Assembly: GCA_002451275.1 (NCBI GenBank)
Contig: DKBS01000195.1
Location: forward strand, 6,530-13,595
Source of the DNA: Planctomycetaceae bacterium UBA6894
GTDB lineage: Bacteria > Planctomycetota > Planctomycetia > Gemmatales > Gemmataceae
Reading direction: 5' to 3'
Length of the DNA: 7,066 nucleotides
A model generated the notes under the pieces. That model was not told where the DNA came from and ran no database searches. It worked only from the letters and a program-made list of their open reading frames with translations. Within the stretch, counting starts at the first letter, position 1. Every line of letters starts with the position of its first letter. A program made the position numbers and the translations under genes. Shown one piece after another: positions 1-5,510 of this stretch.

Positions 1-575
1 ATGTGATGGATGGCCATTTCGTGCCCAACCTTTCGATGGGGCCGGCGATCGCCCAGGCGGTGAAACGCAGTTGCAAGCTGCCGGTCGAGACCCACCTGAT
101 GGTCACCAACGCCGAACGCTTCATCGAACCTTTCGCCAAGGCCGGGTCCGACTCTCTCATCGTTCATTTGGAAAGCGATTTCCACCTCGACCGCACCCTG
201 CGCGAGATCCGGAAACTCGGTTGCAAGCCCGGCGTTTGCATCAATCCAGCCACGCCGGTCTGGACCCTGGAAGAAGTGCTCCCGCTCGTGGATTTGGTGC
301 TGGTCATGACAGTCAATCCCGGCTTTGGCGGCCAGAAATATCTGGAATCCACCGAGGCCAAGATCCGGTCCCTGAGGCGCCTGATCGACCAGCGTGGTTT
401 GCAGATCGAGATCGAGGTCGATGGTGGTATCGATCCGGCCACCGCGCCCCGCGCCGTGGCTGCCGGGGCCGATGTCCTGGTGGCCGGAACCGCTGTTTTC
501 GGTGCCCCGGGCGGAGCTGGCGAGGGCATGCGTCGTTTGCTGGAGTGTGTCCAGGGCATAGGCCCTTGCGGCTGA
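1..575 (+). CDS. rpe: Ribulose-phosphate 3-epimerase, 5' end cut by window edge
   Basis: Interconverts D-ribulose 5-phosphate and D-xylulose 5-phosphate in the cytoplasmic pentose phosphate pathway (and in the Calvin cycle where present). About 190 residues are visible. The reading frame is already open at base 1, and the first full codon (GTG at 3) is the Val of the family motif V-M-D-G-H-F-V-P-N, so it is not the true start. Roughly 35 N-terminal residues of a family that is usually about 220 long lie outside the window. Visible hallmarks, in fragment numbering: catalytic Asp3 in MDGHFVPN, metal-ligand His31 in ETHLM, the VNPGFGGQ phosphate-binding loop at 104-111, the second catalytic Asp140 in VDGGID, and the GTAVFGA loop near 162-168. 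All belong to the ribulose-phosphate binding TIM barrel. The stop is TGA at 573-575. glk follows 63 bases later on the same strand, suggesting co-transcription. Nothing looks degraded. Confidence 0.96.
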   Translation, partial: VMDGHFVPNLSMGPAIAQAVKRSCKLPVETHLMVTNAERFIEPFAKAGSDSLIVHLESDFHLDRTLREIRKLGCKPGVCINPATPVWTLEEVLPLVDLVLVMTVNPGFGGQKYLESTEAKIRSLRRLIDQRGLQIEIEVDGGIDPATAPRAVAAGADVLVAGTAVFGAPGGAGEGMRRLLECVQGIGPCG

Positions 576-638
576 CATTCGATCCCTTGGGCGACCTTGC
601 TGTTGGCATGGCTGGCTAATCCTCCCGCGGGGTGACTC

Positions 639-1676
639 ATGCTTCTGGCTGGTGATATTGGCGGCACGAAAACCCTCATCGCATTGCTGGAGCCCCTGCG
701 TTCAGGGGCTGACCAAACCGTCACCCTGAAGACGATCCGGCAACAAAAATATGTCAGCAAGGACTATCCTTCCCTGGACAGGGTTGTCGCTGATTTTTTG
801 GCCGGGGGCACCGGTCCACAGCCGGTTGTGCAGGCCGCCTGCTTTGGTGTCGCGGGTGCCATCCACGATGGCCGTTGCCGGGCCACGAACCTGCCTTGGT
901 CGATGGACGAGCGTGACTTGGCCAGGGTGGTTGGCTGTGACCGGGGCAGGGTGAAACTGCTGAATGATGTCGAAGCGTCCGCCTACGGCATGCTGTTTCT
1001 GTCCCCTGGGGATCTGGTGGACCTGAACCCAGCCGCTTTGGATATGGGGCAGGGCAATATCGCGGTGGTTGCCGCCGGCACCGGATTGGGCGAGTCGATT
1101 CTTTATTGGGATGGCAAAAGGCATCATCCGGTCGCCAGCGAGGGAGGGCACTGCAGCTTCGCCCCGCAAAGCGAGCGCGAGGTCGAACTCTGGCGCCATC
1201 TGCGGGCCAAGTTCAACGGCCATGTGAGCTACGAGCGCATCCTTTCGGGCCAGGGCTTCTCAGACCTTTTCGACTTTCTTGCCCAGTCCGGCGGCTACAC
1301 GGTCACCCCGGCACTCGACCAGGCACTTGCGCCGCTTGCCGGGGACACGGGTAAGCGTAACGCTTTAATCACCGAATTCGGGCTAAAAAAGGACGATCCC
1401 CTTTGTCGCGAGGCACTCGGGCTGTTCCTTTCCATCTATGGGGCCGAGGCGGGCAACATGGCACTGAAATGCGTTGCCCGCGGCGGGGTCTATCTGGCGG
1501 GGGGTATCGCTCCCAAAATGCGCGATGCCTTCGCCCTTGGAACCTTTTTGGAAGGGCTCATGGCCAAGGGACGCTTTGCCACCATGCTTAGCGGAACACG
1601 GGTGCGCCTCGCCCTCAATCAAGAGGCGGGCCTCATCGGGTCTGGGTACTACGCCCTGAATCATCTGGCGGGCTGA
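639..1676 (+). CDS. glk: Glucokinase (Glk family, ATP-dependent)
   Basis: Phosphorylates glucose to glucose 6-phosphate with ATP in the cytoplasm, feeding glycolysis and the pentose phosphate pathway. The 345 residues are slightly longer than E. coli Glk (321). Seen in order: N-terminal phosphate loop DIGGTK at 6-11; FGVAGAI near 69-75 and ATNLPW at 82-87; LLND at 107-110, whose Asp110 matches the catalytic base; AAGTGLG at 145-151; SEGGH at 167-171, whose Glu168 and His171 match glucose ligands; GHVSYERILSG at 194-204, with another glucose-binding Glu at 199; and GGVYLAGGIAPK at 282-293 in the C-terminal nucleotide-binding part. The pattern fits the Glk family (hexokinase/actin fold) rather than ROK kinases, because the ROK zinc cysteine cluster is absent. 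A GGGGTGA Shine-Dalgarno-like stretch at 629-635 supports the ATG at 639. It is probably in an operon with the upstream rpe. Its stop lies 10 bases from the stop of the convergent amidotransferase gene. Confidence 0.95.
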   Translation: MLLAGDIGGTKTLIALLEPLRSGADQTVTLKTIRQQKYVSKDYPSLDRVVADFLAGGTGPQPVVQAACFGVAGAIHDGRCRATNLPWSMDERDLARVVGCDRGRVKLLNDVEASAYGMLFLSPGDLVDLNPAALDMGQGNIAVVAAGTGLGESILYWDGKRHHPVASEGGHCSFAPQSEREVELWRHLRAKFNGHVSYERILSGQGFSDLFDFLAQSGGYTVTPALDQALAPLAGDTGKRNALITEFGLKKDDPLCREALGLFLSIYGAEAGNMALKCVARGGVYLAGGIAPKMRDAFALGTFLEGLMAKGRFATMLSGTRVRLALNQEAGLIGSGYYALNHLAG

Positions 1677-1686
1677 TTCACTACCC

Positions 1687-2286
1687 TCAGACTCGGGCCG
1701 GGGATCGCACTGCCGGCCAGTCCAAAAAATTCTTCAACAGCTTCGGACCTTCCAGGGTGAGGAAACTCTCCGGGTGAAATTGCACGCCGAACAGCGGCCA
1801 TTCCTTGTGGCGTACCCCCATGATCTCGCCCTCGGCGGTCCAGGCACACACCACAAAGTCCGGGTTGTTCCAGGTTTCCCGCTTGATGACCAAACTGTGG
1901 TACCGGGTCGCGTCAAAGGGATTCGACAATCCCTTGAAGATCCCCGAGCTGTCGTGGTGGATCGGTGAGACTTTTCCGTGCATGATCCGGCTGTTGCGCA
2001 CCACCTCGCCTCCGAAATTGTGGCCGATGCACTGGTGCCCCAGGCAGACCCCCAGGATGGGCAGCTTTCCGGCGAAGCGCCTGAGAATCTCGTTGCTCAC
2101 ACCGGCTTCGTTGGGGGTGCAGGGGCCGGGCGAAATGACAATTTTCTCAGGTGCCAGCTTTTCCACCTCGTCGGCGGTGATACGGTCATTGCGGACCACC
2201 CGGAGGTCCAAGGTTGGGTAAATCTCGCCGAAGCGCTGCACCAGGTTGTAGGTGAAGGAGTCGTAGTTGTCGATCAACAGAATCAT
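1687..2286 (-). CDS. pabA: Anthranilate/aminodeoxychorismate synthase glutamine amidotransferase subunit (TrpG/PabA)
   Basis: Class I glutamine amidotransferase of 199 residues, the usual length for the stand-alone subunit. It releases ammonia from glutamine for a TrpE or PabB partner that aminates chorismate in tryptophan or folate synthesis. Seen: N-terminal LIDNYDSFTYNL at 4-15; the oxyanion region SPGPCTPNEAG at 52-62; nucleophile Cys81 in GVCLGHQ; HGKVS at 103-107; RYHSLVI at 128-134; and the His171/Glu173 pair in GVQFHPES, completing the Cys-His-Glu triad. Sequence alone does not separate TrpG from PabA, and no trpE or pabB lies in the window, so the subunit may be shared. The symbol is therefore tentative. 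The ATG at 2286 has no clear Shine-Dalgarno. It lies 42 bases after the isomerase stop, on the same strand, and may rely on read-through transcription and translational coupling. Confidence 0.93.
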   Translation of the reverse strand: MILLIDNYDSFTYNLVQRFGEIYPTLDLRVVRNDRITADEVEKLAPEKIVISPGPCTPNEAGVSNEILRRFAGKLPILGVCLGHQCIGHNFGGEVVRNSRIMHGKVSPIHHDSSGIFKGLSNPFDATRYHSLVIKRETWNNPDFVVCAWTAEGEIMGVRHKEWPLFGVQFHPESFLTLEGPKLLKNFLDWPAVRSPARV

Positions 2287-2291
2287 TGGGG

Positions 2292-2309
2292 TTCGTCCAG
2301 TTCGTCCAG
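2292..2309. repeat. Perfect tandem duplication of a 9-base unit
   Basis: The unit TTCGTCCAG occurs twice back to back (2292-2300 and 2301-2309), in the 42-base gap between the isomerase stop and the start of the amidotransferase gene. Read on the minus strand it is CTGGACGAA twice. In one frame this gives Leu-Asp-Glu-Leu-Asp-Glu and leads to a TGA that overlaps the amidotransferase ATG. With two copies it may be simple slippage. It occupies the place where a ribosome binding site would be expected. Confidence 0.8.
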
Positions 2310-2328
2310 ATTGTTCCCGTAGCGAAAG

Positions 2329-3297
2329 TCAGGCCAGCGGACCGTGGCGGAAGCGCGCGACAAAATCGACCGATTCCTCTGCGACCGCGGCCCGGTCCAG
2401 CCAACTATCCGCCACCTCGACAGAAAGGGATCCTTGGTAGCCGATGGCGGCCAGGGCCCGGAAAAATTCCTCCCAGTCCAGGTGGCCGCGGCCCGGCCCG
2501 CGGAATTCCCAGCCCCGGCGGGCATCCTGGCGCGGGTAGTAGCCACCCAGCACTCCGTGCCTGCCATCCTGCCGCACCACCACGTCCTTCAGATGCACAT
2601 GCAGGATCCGGTCGGGAAACCTGCGGATGAACTCAACGGGATCGATCCCTTGCCACACCAGATGGCCCGGATCGAGGGTGAAACCCAGTTCGTGGGCTCC
2701 GTCCAGGGCCTCCAGTACCGATTCGGCACTGCCCAGATCAAAAGCCATTTGGCCCGGGTGCACTTCCAGCGCGTACCGGATTCCCAGGTCCCGCATCTCG
2801 TTCAGAATCGGGTGAAACCGCCGGGCGAAGTCAGTCAGAGCAGCGCCCACCTCGTCCGGTTTGGGCCATGGATAACCCGTCAGCCGGCCCCAAATGGGCG
2901 ATCCGGTGAAACCTGTCAGTAGGCTGCATCCCATGCGGGCGGCCAGGCGGGCCGTGGCGATGACCTCAGCGGCGGCCCGCTGGCGGATGCCCTCGCCATC
3001 CCCATCGCCCCAGACATGCTCGGGCACCAAGTGGCGCATGCCCGAATGGTTGCTTTCGCAAATCGCCGCGCTCACCCGGTGGCAACTCACGGCCGTCACT
3101 TCCAGGCCAGAATTCCGCAGGAGGTCCAGTTTGGTTTCCAGGGAACCGTTTTCACCAAGGGCCCGCTGCACCTCCAGATGGTCACCCCAAGAGGCGAGTT
3201 CTAGGCCGCGGTAGCCCCAGCCTCCAGCCATACCGGCCAGTTCAGCCAGCGGCAAATCAGCCCAGGGGCCGGTGAAAAGCGACAGGGGGCAGCTCAT
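2329..3297 (-). CDS. Sugar phosphate isomerase/epimerase, xylose isomerase-like TIM barrel
   Basis: A 322-residue AP-endonuclease-2/xylose-isomerase-like TIM barrel, the fold of IolE, YcjR and hydroxypyruvate isomerase. These are soluble enzymes that use a divalent metal to isomerise or epimerise sugars, inosose or related acids. The substrate cannot be told here. Seen: N-terminal FTGPWADLPL strand-helix at 8-17; YRGLELASWGDH at 29-40; the long acidic WGDGDGEG loop at 96-103; and likely metal ligands Glu178 (LEVHPGQMAFD), Asp209 with neighbouring His212 (LDPGHLVWQGIDP), His235 (HVHLKD) and Glu294 (LSVEVAD). GPGRGHLDW at 267-275 is the conserved loop before the last barrel strand. The ATG at 3297 has GAGGA nine bases upstream (complement at 3307-3311), and nearby upstream ATGs are out of frame. 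The protein ends soon after the last helix, somewhat earlier than homologues I recall, whose tails run on past FVRR. See the finding on its C-terminus. A hairpin separates it from the upstream membrane protein gene. Confidence 0.9.
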   Translation of the reverse strand: MSCPLSLFTGPWADLPLAELAGMAGGWGYRGLELASWGDHLEVQRALGENGSLETKLDLLRNSGLEVTAVSCHRVSAAICESNHSGMRHLVPEHVWGDGDGEGIRQRAAAEVIATARLAARMGCSLLTGFTGSPIWGRLTGYPWPKPDEVGAALTDFARRFHPILNEMRDLGIRYALEVHPGQMAFDLGSAESVLEALDGAHELGFTLDPGHLVWQGIDPVEFIRRFPDRILHVHLKDVVVRQDGRHGVLGGYYPRQDARRGWEFRGPGRGHLDWEEFFRALAAIGYQGSLSVEVADSWLDRAAVAEESVDFVARFRHGPLA

Positions 3298-3338
3298 TGC
3301 CTTCGGTCCTCATGACCATGCGTGCCGCGGCCGTTTAC

Positions 3339-3375
3339 GGCAGATGGGCTCGCCAAACTGGCGAGCCCATCTGCC
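3339..3375 (-). terminator. Perfect 17-bp hairpin between membrane protein and isomerase genes
   Basis: The arms 3339-3355 and 3359-3375 are exact reverse complements, with a 3-base loop at 3356-3358. The hairpin lies 16 bases after the stop of the minus-strand membrane protein gene and 41 bases before the isomerase ATG. No T-run follows on the minus strand (the next bases are GTAAACGG), so it is not a textbook intrinsic terminator. It could be a tail-less terminator, an RNA-stabilising 3' end or a processing site that uncouples expression of the two genes. The structure is certain; the function is inferred. Confidence 0.55.
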
Positions 3376-3391
3376 CGGAATCAGTTTACCT

Positions 3392-5254
3392 TCAGCCGCC
3401 TCCGGGGGGGCTGGCGGGTGGTTCCACCACGGAAAGTGAAACCCCCCCGTTGGTGTTCGCCTTCGCCAAAGGAGCGGGGGGCACCGGGGCAGGGGCTGGG
3501 GCAGGAACCGTTTCAGGTTCGGCGTCGGGCTCGTCGAGGTAGATCTCGTTGATGTCAAAGCTCTCAATGTCCTGCCGCAGGGCCAGATAAAGCGCCGTGC
3601 AGGCCGACCAGAAGAACGAGTACCCAAAGCCCAAGACCAGCAGCAGGGCCAGATACAACCAACCCGACGCAAGGAAGGCTCCCGCATGGTTCCACCAGGC
3701 AAGGCCTTGCTTGAATTTGCCCAACTGGACCGGGTCCACCTTGCCCTCCACAACGATCGGCGACCCATTCACGGTGGTGCCGTCCAAAAGCAGGTCCCGC
3801 CATCCGAAGGTGGCGGGGGCGTGCACGAACAGGAAGTCAGGTTCCCGCCCGGCCAGGGAGATGAAGGGGGTTTGCGAAACGCTCCATTTTGCCAGGTAAA
3901 CCGTCAGCGAGCTCATGAAGCCCACCACAAAGATCGAGGCCGCGCCAAAAAGTAGGGCCTTCAAGGCATAAAGCGCGATGCCGCGCGGGCGCTGGTACAG
4001 GTAGCTCACGCCTCTGGAAGTTGCCTGCACGAAATCTTCGGAGTCTACTGCGACGGTCGCGATCATCAGCGGCCAGGCCAGCAGCCCAACCAGCAGAATG
4101 GCCATGCCAAAACCCACCAGCAGGGGGAAAATCCAGCCCAGGCCACCCAGAAGGATGTCGCCCACGATAGGGATCATGAAGACCAAACCGAAAACGCTGG
4201 TGAGGACCAGCAGGGCCAGCATGAGAATCAGCGGGGCCAGAGGGGCGAACGCCAGCGATTGCAAGCGCTTGATGCTGAAACTCAAGGCCTCCCGCATGGG
4301 GATCGACTCGTCCCGGGCCAGTTCCATTCCGGCCATGCGTGAAATGCCTCCGCCGAAAATGCTCCAGACCAGGATGGTCCACAAGGCCACGGTCAGGAAA
4401 TAGATTTTCTGTCCGGCCGTGGCCTTGGGATGGAACAGGTAGGCCACAGGCCGCAGCATTTTCAGCACGGGCTCGATCAAAACCGGCCCCTGGTCCTTGA
4501 TCAGCCAGTCCACAAAGCGATTGTTGTTCCAGGCTCCCCCGGTGGATCCGGATGCCAGCATCAGGGGGTTGGGCCCGCGGTTTTCGTTCCAGGGCCAGGT
4601 GTTCAGGCGGCCAGCGGGCTTGGGTTTGCCCAAAAACGCGCGAATTTGTCCAATCCGCTCCTCGGAAATGCCTTTCAGTTTCCCATCCCGAATCGCCACT
4701 TCCAGGGCGGAGGATAGGTCGCGCCCTTGTTGGGCGAGGTCTGGCTCCACCTTGGGGGCTCCTGGTTCGCCCTTGGCGGTGGTAACCGCCAGCAATCCGG
4801 CGGCTTTGAGGATATCCAGCTCTTCAGGCGTTCGGGCCACATCTTCCACCGAGTGGAACTGCCCGGCTTTGCCCATTCCCGCAGTTTCATACATCAGGTT
4901 CCAGGCGGCCTGACTTTCTTTGAAGGCAAGCCAACCCTTTTTGCGTTCCGCTTCCGCAGCCGCTTCAGCGGCCTTGGCCGCTTCTTCCGAAACACCCTTT
5001 TCCTTCGCGTCAGAAGGCTTTTTCTCTTCTGCGGTGCGGGTGGTCGGCACGAAGTTGCCCGGCCATTCCGGGCTGGTGCCGGATGTGGAACTGAAGATCA
5101 GGGCCAAAAACCACCAACCGACCGCCATGGTGAACACACCCAAAGCTGCCAGCATCACCTTTCCGGGCATCAGGGCGATCCGGAAACAGCCTGAAAGCAG
5201 GCTCCACCCCGTTGTCCACAGGTTGGGGGTTTGTTGGGGGGATTCTTCCGCCAT
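3392..5254 (-). CDS. Multi-pass membrane protein of unknown function, planctomycete-type family
   Basis: A 620-residue protein I cannot assign to a characterised function. The start at ATG 5254 is chosen because GAGGTG sits four bases upstream and a promoter-like pair lies further up; the open frame extends to a GTG at 5368. Visible layout: a transmembrane segment at about 34-54; an extra-membrane part at about 55-283 with an Ala/Glu/Lys-rich, coiled-coil-like stretch at 75-108; hydrophobic segments at about 284-304, 336-360, 366-396 and 426-452; a hydrophilic loop at about 453-525; a last segment at about 530-556; then an acidic and Pro/Ala-rich tail at 560-620. Recognisable blocks are GGGISRMAGMELARDE at 301-316, WPLMIATVAVDSEDF at 394-408 and LALRQDIESFDINEIYLDE at 557-575. 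From memory these resemble blocks in planctomycete inner-membrane proteins annotated only as hypothetical. Two seven-base homopolymers lie in the last codons. The transmembrane count is by eye. Confidence 0.85.
   Translation of the reverse strand: MAEESPQQTPNLWTTGWSLLSGCFRIALMPGKVMLAALGVFTMAVGWWFLALIFSSTSGTSPEWPGNFVPTTRTAEEKKPSDAKEKGVSEEAAKAAEAAAEAERKKGWLAFKESQAAWNLMYETAGMGKAGQFHSVEDVARTPEELDILKAAGLLAVTTAKGEPGAPKVEPDLAQQGRDLSSALEVAIRDGKLKGISEERIGQIRAFLGKPKPAGRLNTWPWNENRGPNPLMLASGSTGGAWNNNRFVDWLIKDQGPVLIEPVLKMLRPVAYLFHPKATAGQKIYFLTVALWTILVWSIFGGGISRMAGMELARDESIPMREALSFSIKRLQSLAFAPLAPLILMLALLVLTSVFGLVFMIPIVGDILLGGLGWIFPLLVGFGMAILLVGLLAWPLMIATVAVDSEDFVQATSRGVSYLYQRPRGIALYALKALLFGAASIFVVGFMSSLTVYLAKWSVSQTPFISLAGREPDFLFVHAPATFGWRDLLLDGTTVNGSPIVVEGKVDPVQLGKFKQGLAWWNHAGAFLASGWLYLALLLVLGFGYSFFWSACTALYLALRQDIESFDINEIYLDEPDAEPETVPAPAPAPVPPAPLAKANTNGGVSLSVVEPPASPPGGG
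3476..3501 (+). other. Four-tetrad G-quadruplex motif opposite the Pro/Ala-rich tail
   Basis: Four runs of at least four G occur on the plus strand: 3476-3481, 3486-3489, 3492-3495 and 3498-3501. They are separated by loops of 4, 2 and 2 bases. This meets the strict intramolecular G-quadruplex pattern with short loops. The G-rich strand is the template strand of the minus-strand membrane protein gene; the coding strand is C-rich and encodes the alternating Pro/Ala tail. Codon choice for Pro and Ala is enough to explain the sequence, so a role is not implied. Confidence 0.7.
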
Positions 5255-5259
5255 GAGGC

Positions 5260-5266
5260 ACCTCGT
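5260..5266 (-). promoter_or_regulatory. Shine-Dalgarno fixing the membrane protein start
   Basis: On the minus strand, CGAGGTG lies four bases upstream of ATG 5254-5252, a good match to the anti-Shine-Dalgarno with workable spacing. This favours ATG 5254 over the in-frame upstream GTG at 5368 and the internal ATGs of the 38-codon extension, none of which has been seen with a comparable site. Confidence 0.7.
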
Positions 5267-5308
5267 TCTCGACATGGGCCAAAATTCGGCCTGTTTGAAC
5301 GCCATAAA

Positions 5309-5327
5309 CCCTTCCGGACTGGAAGGG
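5309..5327 (-). promoter_or_regulatory. Leader hairpin upstream of the membrane protein gene
   Basis: A 7-bp perfect stem (5309-5315 with 5321-5327) closes a 5-base loop. On the minus strand it is followed by TTTATGG. If transcription starts at the proposed promoter near 5369, this hairpin lies mid-leader, about 55 bases before the ATG. It could be a weak attenuator or a stabilising 5' structure. The stem is short enough to be chance. Confidence 0.3.
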
Positions 5328-5375
5328 GTCAGGAGGGGCTTGCGGCGTCCAAACCCGCTTTGATTCACTTATGTT

Positions 5376-5403
5376 TTTATAGCAAGGCTGGGAATCTGGC
5401 CAA
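5376..5403 (-). promoter_or_regulatory. Sigma-70-like promoter for the membrane protein gene
   Basis: On the minus strand, TTGGCC (5403-5398) and TATAAA (5381-5376) are separated by 16 bases. The -10 matches five of six consensus bases; the -35 keeps the TTG. Transcription would begin near 5369, giving a leader of about 115 bases before ATG 5254. It stands just downstream of the terminator-like hairpin of the outer-membrane protein gene, the expected place for a new transcription unit. Confidence 0.5.
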
Positions 5404-5431
5404 GATGAGCGGGAAGTGACTGTAAAACCGA

Positions 5432-5481
5432 CCGGGGGCCGACTTCAACCAGAGGGGATCTGGTGGGAAGTCGGCCCCCGG
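5432..5481 (-). terminator. Rho-independent-like terminator of the outer-membrane protein gene
   Basis: The arms 5432-5446 and 5467-5481 are exact 15-base reverse complements and very GC-rich. Inside the 20-base interval a second 6-bp stem forms (5448-5453 with 5459-5464) around a 5-base loop, so the whole is a nearly continuous 21-bp hairpin with one small internal bulge. It begins 29 bases after the minus-strand TAA at 5513-5511. On the minus strand it is followed by TCGGTTTTACAG, a short four-T tract set four bases off the stem. It most likely ends the outer-membrane protein transcript. Confidence 0.65.
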
Positions 5482-5510
5482 CGAGGGTGCTACCAGCGAA
5501 GCGTGGGTTT

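Noticed and set aside
164..760. 198-codon minus-strand open frame across rpe and the start of glk
   Set aside because: It spans two well-supported plus-strand genes and their gap; the composition is that of an antisense shadow.
1805..2221. 138-codon open frame on the plus strand opposite the amidotransferase gene
   Set aside because: It lies fully antisense to a gene with intact catalytic motifs, has no recognisable domain, and is expected in GC-rich sequence.
2344..2922. 192-codon open frame on the plus strand opposite the isomerase gene
   Set aside because: Mirror of the coding frame of a clearly conserved TIM barrel; no motif and no convincing ribosome binding site.
3310..3768. 152-codon minus-strand frame through the end of the membrane protein gene and the hairpin
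   Set aside because: Most of it overlaps the membrane protein gene in another frame, and its last part merely translates the hairpin.
5221..5241. G-rich stretch as a second G-quadruplex
   Set aside because: Only two long G runs are present with a GG pair; it does not meet a four-run pattern of three or more G.
5255..5368. N-terminal extension of the membrane protein by 38 codons from a GTG at 5368
   Set aside because: The extension has no ribosome binding site, starts at the predicted transcription start, and is unlike a membrane-protein N-terminus, whereas ATG 5254 has GAGGTG at good spacing.
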